Of a stretch of 8,021 nucleotides of DNA, positions 1-5,611 are shown piece after piece. A program made the translations under genes and the position numbers. The stretch lies in contig WTHV01000052.1 of NCBI GenBank assembly GCA_011525265.1, positions 1 through 8,021 of the forward strand, written 5' to 3'. A model generated the notes under the pieces. That model was not told where the DNA came from and ran no database searches. It was given only the letters and a program-made list of their open reading frames with translations. The stretch comes from Alphaproteobacteria bacterium. Lineage in GTDB: Bacteria; Pseudomonadota; Alphaproteobacteria; Puniceispirillales; Puniceispirillaceae. Each line of letters begins with the position of its first letter. The first letter of the stretch is position 1.

Positions 1-865
1 GACAGATATTTTGCAGGCTCTTGGGAATCGCTATGATTCTTTGTCACCGCAATTAAAGCGCGCAGCGCGCTATGTGATGGATCATCCGCATGAGGTATCT
101 ATTTCATCTGTGCGCGCCTTATCTGACCTAGCTGAGGTGAAGCCAAATAGTTTTGTACGCCTTGCCAATGAGCTTGGCTTTGATGGTTATGATGAGTTCC
201 GTCAGCCCTTTAAACAACAGGTCAGACAGGGCAGTGTTGATTTCCAAGATAGGGTGCGTTGGCTACAATCCATCCAGAAAAAAGGTGGCTTATCAGATCT
301 TTATGCCACGATGGTCAATGATGCGCTGCAAAATCTAGAACATACCTTTGCCGCGATTGATGATAAGGAATTGCAAAAGGCAGCAAAAGTGATTTGGCAA
401 GCACGCAAAGTCTATGTGCTTGGCGTAGGGGTGAATCATACAGCGGCAAGTAATTTTGCTTATCTTGCATCAACAGGTATGGATGATTTTATCGCGATCC
501 CGCGTCCCTCTTCGACAGCGATTGATGATTTATCACGTGCCAATGACAAAGATGTTCTGATTGCAATAACAATGGCGCCCTATCGTCAGGAAGTCTTGCG
601 GGCAACACAATTTGCCAAAGAGCAGGGGATGAAGATCATCGGCCTATCTGATAGCAAAAGCGCCCCTGTTATTACCCAAGCTGATTTTGGTTTCATTACC
701 CATATTGACACATCACAATTTTTCCCATCATCTGTCTCTGTTATCGCCTTGCTCGAGACGCTATTGTCATTTGTTATTGCCAGTGCCAGTGATGAGATCG
801 TTGATAGGGTGGAAATGTTCCATAATAGACGCCATATCTATGGCTATTATCACAAGAGTGATTAA
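1..865 (+). CDS. MurR/RpiR-family transcriptional regulator (5' partial)
   Basis: DNA-binding regulator with an N-terminal HTH_6 domain and a C-terminal SIS (sugar isomerase) ligand domain. Residue numbers count from the TTG at 11. Residues 10-75 fit HTH_6: LSPQLKRAARYV, then the helix-turn-helix around 33-57 ending in RLANELGFDGYDEF. The SIS domain covers about 131-262, beginning VYVLGVGVNHTAAS. The frame is open to the left edge and the bases before the TTG contain no ribosome-binding site, so the true start probably lies a few to a dozen codons outside the window. RpiR proteins are usually about 280-300 aa, so little is missing. The SIS serines that bind phosphosugars in many relatives are not seen: GVGVNH stands where a G-x-G-S-S type motif is usual, and TMAPYRQE where S-x-S-G is usual. 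The ligand may therefore not be a sugar phosphate. The next gene starts 29 bp downstream on the same strand and is its likely target. The family call is firm; the ligand is unknown. Confidence 0.9.
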   Translation, partial: TDILQALGNRYDSLSPQLKRAARYVMDHPHEVSISSVRALSDLAEVKPNSFVRLANELGFDGYDEFRQPFKQQVRQGSVDFQDRVRWLQSIQKKGGLSDLYATMVNDALQNLEHTFAAIDDKELQKAAKVIWQARKVYVLGVGVNHTAASNFAYLASTGMDDFIAIPRPSSTAIDDLSRANDKDVLIAITMAPYRQEVLRATQFAKEQGMKIIGLSDSKSAPVITQADFGFITHIDTSQFFPSSVSVIALLETLLSFVIASASDEIVDRVEMFHNRRHIYGYYHKSD

Positions 866-894
866 CTAACGTTGGTATAAGGATTTCGTGTAAA

Positions 895-1995
895 ATGAGC
901 CAATCACCTGTTCTTTCGCTTGATGCGCGTTACTACACAGACCCGCAGATCTTTCAATCTGAATGTGAAGGGCTGTTTTTAAAGACATGGCAATTTGCCG
1001 GTCATCAGTCACAATTGGCCAAAACAGGCGATTATTTTACCTTTGAGATAGCAGGTCAAAGCCTATTTTGTGTGCTTGGCCGTGATGGTGAAATACGCAC
1101 ATTCTATAATGTATGCCAACATAGAGCCCATCAGCTTGTGACAGGGCAAGGCTCATCAAAGATTATCACCTGCCCTTATCATGCCTGGACCTATGATCTC
1201 GAAGGGCAATTCCGCGCTGGGCCGAATACAAAATCAGTAGAAGGGTTTGATGGCTCAAAAATCTGCCTTACATCTGTGCGCACAGAAGTGTTCTTGGGCT
1301 TTATCTTTGTCAATCTTGATGATAATGCCGCGCCAATGGATGAGTGGTTCCCACAGGTGCGTGAAGAATTAGAGAGCTTTGTGCCACATTGGCAAGAGCT
1401 ACAGCCGTTAGAATTTGTTGAAATTCCAGAGAATTGTAACTGGAAGGTCTCAGTCGAAAATTATTCTGAATGTTATCATTGCTCGTTAAATCACCCGACA
1501 TTTTCAACAGGGGTTGTGCAACCTGAAACCTATGATATTCAACCGCAGGGTTATTGCTTGCGTCATACTACCCAGTGCCAGAATTTGGATGATATGACCT
1601 ATGCGATTGATACAAGCAAAAGCAATGCCACCAATTATTCAAGCTGGTTCTTATGGCCGCTTTTCTCATTCCAAGTCTATCCGGGCAATGTGATAAACAC
1701 CTATCATTGGCGGGCAATTGATGCGGGTCACGTGGTGGTCTATCGCGGCTGGTATGTTGGGGGCGGTCATGAGGCGGATGTCATCCATAAGCTTGCTGTC
1801 CAAGATAGAGAGACAACGGTTGAAGAAGATATCCATCTTGTAGAATCAGTCTATCGCGGTCTGCATAGCAAAGGGTACCGTCCCGGGCCTTTGGTTGTTG
1901 ACCCGAAAAGTGGTGTGAATTCTGAGCATTCGATCAAGGCGTTGCAAAGCTGGATGAGAGAGGCGAATGACGCCCCTGATGCTAAGCGGCCTTAA
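895..1995 (+). CDS. Rieske 2Fe-2S non-heme iron oxygenase, alpha subunit (CntA/GbcA-like)
   Basis: Cytoplasmic terminal oxygenase of 366 aa that would use electrons from a separate reductase to hydroxylate or demethylate a small substrate. The Rieske cluster ligands are C74 and H76 (NVCQHRAH) and C93 and H96 (TCPYHAW). The mononuclear iron ligands are H195 and H200 (NYSECYHCSLNHP) and probably D312 (EEDIHLVES). The residue expected to bridge the two metal sites is Glu192, where aromatic-ring dioxygenases usually have Asp; Glu here is a mark of carnitine monooxygenase CntA (E. coli YeaW). The C-terminal stretch LVESVYRGLHSKGYR also resembles YeaW, and the length is close to its roughly 370 aa. 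The ATG at 895 has AAGGA at 879-883, about 11 bp upstream. The gene follows the RpiR regulator by 29 bp, and its 3' end overlaps the convergent phosphoesterase gene by 14 bp. No reductase or ferredoxin gene is present in the window. The family is certain; a quaternary-amine substrate (carnitine, betaine, stachydrine type) is inferred. Confidence 0.93.
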   Translation: MSQSPVLSLDARYYTDPQIFQSECEGLFLKTWQFAGHQSQLAKTGDYFTFEIAGQSLFCVLGRDGEIRTFYNVCQHRAHQLVTGQGSSKIITCPYHAWTYDLEGQFRAGPNTKSVEGFDGSKICLTSVRTEVFLGFIFVNLDDNAAPMDEWFPQVREELESFVPHWQELQPLEFVEIPENCNWKVSVENYSECYHCSLNHPTFSTGVVQPETYDIQPQGYCLRHTTQCQNLDDMTYAIDTSKSNATNYSSWFLWPLFSFQVYPGNVINTYHWRAIDAGHVVVYRGWYVGGGHEADVIHKLAVQDRETTVEEDIHLVESVYRGLHSKGYRPGPLVVDPKSGVNSEHSIKALQSWMREANDAPDAKRP

Positions 1996-3037
1996 GGGTG
2001 ATATGAAGCACTTCATTGCGTGAGCCAAGACGCATTTTTGGCCCCCAAGTACCTGCGCCAGATGAGACGTAAAGCTGCGATGTACCTTGCTTGTAGTGGC
2101 CATAGCTTGCTTTGAATTGCAACTTCACCAGAAAGTTAAAGGGGAAAATCTGACCATTATGTGTGTGGCCAGATAGCATTAAATCAGTCCCCTCAGGCTG
2201 TTTGCCCCATATGCCAGGTTGATGCACCAAAAGAAGGTTAAAAACATTATCCTTTATCAGATTGGCCGCTTTTTGCGCTTGTTGGCGCATAGGCTGATTA
2301 TCTGAGATGCCTATCATATTCACCTCACCAAATGACACTGCCTCATCGTCAAGGATGGTAATATTCTGACCCGCAAGAGAGGCAATCTTATTTGCGTGAT
2401 CGCGGACATAATATTCATGATTGCCTGTGATGAAAAAAATCGGGGCAGTTGCCTTTTGTAAAGGCGCAAGTTGGTCTGGTGAAAAAGCGCTTGAATCAAA
2501 TAAATCACCGCCAATGATAAGGCACTCATAAGGCGCTTTATTGACCTGTGTGATAATGCGTTCCAAATGCGCCATATTGTTTGAGCCTAAATGTACATCG
2601 CTGATAAAGGCAAAGCTGATATCTTTTGACAGGCGCTTTGTCGGGATGGTGAGTGATTTTGATGTTAATTTACGCCCATTGATTAAGGCCAGACCTATCA
2701 GTGTGATAGCAATAATGGACGCTACTATTCCTATCTCAAAATGATAGATAGGCATCAGGGCTGACAGACCAAGTGCAATGGTAAATAGCCAGAGGGTCGT
2801 AAATCCAATGCCAAGACCATAATAGGCAGTCAGTGCCAAACTGGTTGAAGTATTATGCGTGCGCATATAGGCGATTAATAGCATCGTTATAAATGCGGTC
2901 GGCCAGAATAGCACAGCTGCAATAAGAGGCGTCCCAAATAGCAATTTGCCAGCCATCGCATAAGGCAAAATATAAAGCGCATAGGACAGGCAAAATAATA
3001 GGATAGTAAATAGACTAAATCGTATAAAATTCTTCAC
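1982..3037 (-). CDS. Membrane-anchored metallophosphoesterase (YkuE/YaeI-like)
   Basis: A 351-aa calcineurin-like phosphoesterase with an N-terminal membrane region. Hydrophobic stretches at about 8-28, 37-58, 67-95 and 103-120 suggest four transmembrane helices, ending in the basic NGRKLTSK. The catalytic domain from about 138 has the metal-binding motifs in order: D147 and H149 (ISDVHLG), D178 (GGDLFD), N206 and H207 (GNHEYY), H272 (LLVHQPG), and H291 and H293 (SGHTHNGQ). The ending, SSGAGTWGPKMRLGSRNE, is typical of the YkuE-type branch. All metal ligands appear intact, so it should be active. The positive-inside pattern suggests the catalytic domain is cytoplasmic, which is an inference. 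Translation starts at GTG (3037-3035); the first internal ATG (codon 28) would remove the first helix. A weak AGGA lies about 10 bp upstream. Substrate unknown: relatives include enzymes acting on lipid or nucleotide-sugar pyrophosphates such as chlamydial LpxG, but nothing here identifies one. Confidence 0.9.
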   Translation of the reverse strand: MKNFIRFSLFTILLFCLSYALYILPYAMAGKLLFGTPLIAAVLFWPTAFITMLLIAYMRTHNTSTSLALTAYYGLGIGFTTLWLFTIALGLSALMPIYHFEIGIVASIIAITLIGLALINGRKLTSKSLTIPTKRLSKDISFAFISDVHLGSNNMAHLERIITQVNKAPYECLIIGGDLFDSSAFSPDQLAPLQKATAPIFFITGNHEYYVRDHANKIASLAGQNITILDDEAVSFGEVNMIGISDNQPMRQQAQKAANLIKDNVFNLLLVHQPGIWGKQPEGTDLMLSGHTHNGQIFPFNFLVKLQFKASYGHYKQGTSQLYVSSGAGTWGPKMRLGSRNEVLHITLKAA

Positions 3038-3088
3038 GTTATAAAAATCCTAGCTTTTTAAATGGTCGCTTGTTCTTTTAGCCTGATT

Positions 3089-3147
3089 TTTGAGGTGTGA
3101 AAAGGTGGGTCGTAAAACAGGGCCCATGACTGTTATTTCACCTCAAA
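3089..3147. repeat. Perfect 9-bp inverted repeat with 41-bp spacer
   Basis: TTTGAGGTG at 3089-3097 is matched exactly by CACCTCAAA at 3139-3147. Both arms continue toward the spacer with an A-rich GAAA-like run (TGTGAAAA on the left; reading GTGAAATA on the complement of the right arm), so similarity extends to about 12-13 bp if a 2-bp shift is allowed. The position between divergent genes fits paired operator half-sites for a looping repressor. It is not a terminator: the spacer is long and there is no T tract. It could be chance. Confidence 0.45.
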
Positions 3148-3179
3148 TGATCTTATGATAGGCACGCATTTATACTTTT

Positions 3180-3188
3180 GGAGGAAGG
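3180..3188 (+). promoter_or_regulatory. Strong Shine-Dalgarno site for the exported protein
   Basis: GGAGGAAGG lies 6-10 bp before the ATG at 3195. It is the best ribosome-binding site in the window and fixes the start of the downstream gene, placing the twin-arginine signal at the very N-terminus. Confidence 0.75.
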
Positions 3189-3194
3189 TATCAT

Positions 3195-3857
3195 ATGTGC
3201 CCAGATCTATCGCGGCGTAAATTTGGTCAGTTTTTGGCGGCAAGTCTCTTGCTTCCCTTAAGCGCGGTTGCACAAGATAATGAGGCGATTAGAACGCTTC
3301 ATGGGCAATTAGATATTGATTATTTCAAGGCTAACAAGGCGGCACAATTAGCGGCAAAAGAAAATCAAACAATCATTGTGATAGGCGAGGATGCGCTTTT
3401 GACAGATGCGTCATTTAAAGGGGAAATCACGCTCAATGATGAGGGGCTTATAGAGCGTTTAAAAATCGTCTCAGGCCAAGTACTTGCGGCGTTTAAACCA
3501 CGCAATGACAGGCAATCAGAATTAATCCTGCCAAATGCGACAGCCTCTATCAGAGGCACAGGCTTTTATGCGAATGTCAATCATACGTACGATAGTGACT
3601 ATCTGTGTTGTTGCTATGGGCGGATGGTGTTTGAGAACGCCACAACAGGAGAGGCGCAAGAATTGCATAATCGCTATCACACAGCTGTTATGATTAATGA
3701 TGTTGGCGATTTTGCAAAGCCGCCTTATGATGCGCCTTATGGGCATTATGATGATGAGGTGATAATGCTAGAGGCTGTTGTGGGGCGAGAGCCGCATTGG
3801 CAATTGCCTGATGATAAGTTGCAGTTTCTTGCCCCCTATAGCTTACCAAAAATATAA
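3195..3857 (+). CDS. Tat-exported FecR-domain-like protein of unknown function
   Basis: A 220-aa protein with an N-terminal twin-arginine signal: SRRKF at 6-10, a hydrophobic stretch at 11-25 and a likely cleavage site after AVA (about residue 26). It should be folded in the cytoplasm and exported to the periplasm, often a sign of a bound cofactor or metal. Residues about 88-125 resemble the FecR core (VSGQVLAAFKPRN, then LPNATASIRGTGFYANV). Next comes YLCCCYGRM with three adjacent cysteines at 138-140, then HNRYH (H158, H162), and near the end GHYDDEVIMLEAVVGREP. From memory, proteobacterial hypothetical proteins carry the same order: RGTG-Y, C-x-CYG, then H-x-D-x-E-LE-GR-P. There is no transmembrane anti-sigma segment and no sigma-factor gene beside it, so it is not a FecR regulator in the usual sense. 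A reductase gene follows after 47 bp on the same strand. The function is unknown; metal or heme binding is only a possibility. Confidence 0.82.
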   Translation: MCPDLSRRKFGQFLAASLLLPLSAVAQDNEAIRTLHGQLDIDYFKANKAAQLAAKENQTIIVIGEDALLTDASFKGEITLNDEGLIERLKIVSGQVLAAFKPRNDRQSELILPNATASIRGTGFYANVNHTYDSDYLCCCYGRMVFENATTGEAQELHNRYHTAVMINDVGDFAKPPYDAPYGHYDDEVIMLEAVVGREPHWQLPDDKLQFLAPYSLPKI

Positions 3858-3904
3858 CCTTATCTATCGCTTCTGGTAAATGGTGGGCATAGAGGATTTT
3901 ACAG

Positions 3905-4783
3905 ATGACAGATAATCCGCATATCGCATTTTTGGGCATTGGCTTGATGGGCGCACCTATGGCGCGCAATTTAATCAAGGCAGGCTATGATCTCTGCCTG
4001 TGGAATCGGACAGCTGAAAAGGCACAAGCTCTAGAGGCAGATGGCGCAAAGCTGGCGGCAAGTGCGGAACAAGCTGTTGAACATGCCGATATTATTATCA
4101 CCATGCTCTCAGATGGGGTGGCAACAAAGGCGCTCTTATTTGATGAGGGCGTGGCCGCATCACTAAAAGACGGCGCACTTGTTATTGATATGAGTTCAAG
4201 CAAAGCAAGTGAGGCCAAAGACCATGCGATGCGCCTTGCGAAGCGCGGTATTGGCTATCTTGATGCGCCTGTATCTGGTGGCACCAAAGGGGCAGAGGAT
4301 GCTAGCTTAGCGATCATGGTTGGTGGTGAGACACCGCATTTTGATATGGCACACCCTATCTTGCAAGAGATGGGACGTGCGACCCATGTAGGTGGGCATG
4401 GCGCTGGTCAGATGGCTAAACTTGCCAATCAAGCCATTGTCGGGGTGAGTATCGGCATTGTTGCAGAAGCCATGTTATTTTTAGAAAGAGGCGGGGCAGA
4501 CCCTGCGGCAGTTCGTGAGGCTTTGCGCGGCGGTTTTGCTGATTCAACCATCTTGCAACAGCATGGTGCGCGCATGACAACAGGGAATTTTGTCCCAGGC
4601 GGTACAGCGCGCACGCAAGAAAAAGATATGGCAAATGTGCTTTATGAGGCAGAAAAATTAGGCCTAGAACTGCCCTTAACCCAAATATTACGTGACAGAT
4701 ATGCCACCTTGATCACAGAGCTTGATGGTGGTGACAAGGATCACTCAGCGCTTTATTTGGAATTGCTTGCGCGCAATCAATAG
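3905..4783 (+). CDS. NAD(P)-dependent 3-hydroxyisobutyrate dehydrogenase-family oxidoreductase
   Basis: A 292-aa beta-hydroxyacid dehydrogenase, a soluble enzyme that interconverts a beta-hydroxy acid and its semialdehyde or keto form. The N-terminal Rossmann motif is FLGIGLMGAPMARNL (10-24). Asn34-Arg35-Thr36 after the second strand suggests NADP(H) rather than NAD(H). The substrate-binding motif DAPVSGGTKGA (120-130) and the catalytic-lysine motif GHGAGQMAKLANQ (164-176, with Lys172 and Asn176 nearby) are intact, as is the GDKDHSAL ending typical of the family. The length is normal. The ATG at 3905 has AGAGGA at 3891-3896, 8 bp upstream. Family members include 3-hydroxyisobutyrate dehydrogenase (valine breakdown), tartronate semialdehyde reductase (GarR/GlxR) and succinic semialdehyde or glyoxylate reductases. 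The sequence alone does not separate these, and no valine or glycerate pathway gene lies next to it. It may be cotranscribed with the exported-protein gene 47 bp upstream, and it converges on the HAD-like gene with a 27-bp gap. Confidence 0.93.
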   Translation: MTDNPHIAFLGIGLMGAPMARNLIKAGYDLCLWNRTAEKAQALEADGAKLAASAEQAVEHADIIITMLSDGVATKALLFDEGVAASLKDGALVIDMSSSKASEAKDHAMRLAKRGIGYLDAPVSGGTKGAEDASLAIMVGGETPHFDMAHPILQEMGRATHVGGHGAGQMAKLANQAIVGVSIGIVAEAMLFLERGGADPAAVREALRGGFADSTILQQHGARMTTGNFVPGGTARTQEKDMANVLYEAEKLGLELPLTQILRDRYATLITELDGGDKDHSALYLELLARNQ

Positions 4784-4810
4784 CACCACATCATATTCGC
4801 TAGCCTTGTC

Positions 4811-5461
4811 TTAAGCAGCTTGTTGAAGCAGGGCGTTGCAATGCGCATAAGATAGCGGTCGCGTCTTTTGTGCCTCATCTGGGGCATAGGCATATTCACC
4901 TGGCGTGAAATAACATTGAATGCCAGCCTTTTGTGCTGCGCCAACATTGGCTTCACTATCCTCAATTGCCACAACATCTTTTGCCTCAAGCGCTAGCCTC
5001 TCAAGCGCAAAACGATAAATATCGGCATGCGGCTTTGCTTTTGAAACAGCATTCATATCAGTGATGAGGGCAAATTTGGTAAAATCGATTTCATGCGATA
5101 AGGCCTTCATGACGGCGCTTAAAGTCTGTGTTGTGGTTGTGGTGATAAAGCCAAGGGCAATCTTTTGTTTGTGACATTCATCAATAAGCGCCAATATGCC
5201 ATCGCGCGCTGTAACCTGACCTTGGATAGCGGCTTCATAAAGCGCTTGTTTGCGTTGGTGAATGGCCTGTGCAGTGGTGGTATCAATGCCAAGATTCACA
5301 AGCCGTGCAAGGCCGCCTGGCGTGCGGATCATCTCACAATAATTTGCCACGTTCCAATAAAGGCCCGTTTCATGCTCTGCTAATGCTTGATTAAAGCATT
5401 GGCGCTGGATTTCTGATGTTTCTGTTAAGGCACCGATTGACCCGATAAGAATCGCTTTCAT
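4811..5461 (-). CDS. HAD-superfamily protein lacking the motif I aspartates
   Basis: A 216-aa protein with the full layout of a HAD-IA (CbbY-like) phosphatase: N-terminal core strand, helical cap (about 15-85), then the rest of the core. The usual DxDGT motif is replaced. The text reads AILIGSIGALTET (3-15), putting Gly7 at the nucleophile and Ile9 at the acid/base position. I checked the codons directly (GGG and ATC), so no single base change restores both. The other motifs remain: Thr107 (motif II, GFITTTTT), Lys143 (motif III, KPHADIY), and Glu168-Asp169 (motif IV, IEDSEANVGAAQKAG). Phosphoaspartate chemistry should be impossible, so the protein may bind a ligand without hydrolysing it or act differently. 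The reading frame is intact, so this is not a decaying gene. The start is the ATG at 5461-5459: AAGGAG at 5470-5475 is about 7 bp from it, but only 1 bp from the in-frame ATG at 5467. It is divergent from the Gfo/Idh gene. Confidence 0.85.
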   Translation of the reverse strand: MKAILIGSIGALTETSEIQRQCFNQALAEHETGLYWNVANYCEMIRTPGGLARLVNLGIDTTTAQAIHQRKQALYEAAIQGQVTARDGILALIDECHKQKIALGFITTTTTQTLSAVMKALSHEIDFTKFALITDMNAVSKAKPHADIYRFALERLALEAKDVVAIEDSEANVGAAQKAGIQCYFTPGEYAYAPDEAQKTRPLSYAHCNALLQQAA

Positions 5462-5611
5462 GACCATACTCCTTGCCGATATATCAATAATGCCCCTATA
5501 CGAGCCTGTTGGTATGACTAGTTCATTATGCTGATGCGATTTTGCCGCAATGCTATATCGACATAGAGGGATATTTCCCGCTACAATTAGCCTCTACCAA
5601 AGGGGGAGCCA
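5462..5611. promoter_or_regulatory. Divergent intergenic region between HAD-like and Gfo/Idh genes
   Basis: These 150 bp hold the start signals for two divergent genes: AAGGAG at 5470-5475 on the minus strand, and a purine-rich AGGGGGAG at 5601-5608 on the plus strand just before the ATG at 5612. A promoter candidate for the plus strand lies at 5558-5587. I found no convincing minus-strand promoter and no strong operator-like repeat. Confidence 0.5.
5558..5587 (+). promoter_or_regulatory. Candidate sigma-70 promoter for the Gfo/Idh-xylulokinase operon
   Basis: TCGACA at 5558-5563 and TACAAT at 5582-5587 are separated by 18 bp. Each hexamer is one base from the consensus (TTGACA and TATAAT). 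Transcription would begin near 5594, giving a leader of about 18 bases that includes the ribosome-binding site. Position and spacing are good, but it is a prediction only. Confidence 0.45.

Larger units (their letters stand above)
3038..3194. promoter_or_regulatory. Divergent intergenic promoter region
   Basis: These 157 bp separate the minus-strand phosphoesterase gene from the plus-strand exported-protein gene, so promoters for both must lie here. On the plus strand, TATGAT at 3154-3159 is the best -10 candidate, but no good -35 sits at the right distance. A long inverted repeat (3089-3097 with 3139-3147) lies in the middle, its right arm just upstream of that -10. I found no convincing promoter hexamers for the minus-strand gene. 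Confidence 0.4.

Noticed and set aside
3170..3175. TTATAC as a possible -10 box for the exported-protein gene.
   Set aside because: Transcription would start at about 3182, inside the Shine-Dalgarno sequence, leaving no usable ribosome-binding site.
3195..3857. Classical FecR anti-sigma regulator of iron uptake.
   Set aside because: There is no transmembrane segment or cytoplasmic sigma-binding domain, and no sigma-factor or TonB-receptor gene next to it.
3694..3978. Minus-strand open frame of 94 codons across the junction of the exported protein and the reductase.
   Set aside because: It overlaps the conserved ends of two well-supported plus-strand genes and has a low-complexity Ala/His composition.
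4784..4810. Bidirectional terminator between the convergent reductase and HAD-like genes.
   Set aside because: The 27-bp gap has no GC-rich hairpin and no T tract.
5477..5560. CGATATA (5477-5483) and TATATCG (5554-5560) as an inverted repeat between the divergent genes.
   Set aside because: Seven AT-rich base pairs about 70 bp apart are easily expected by chance, and the flanks do not extend the match.
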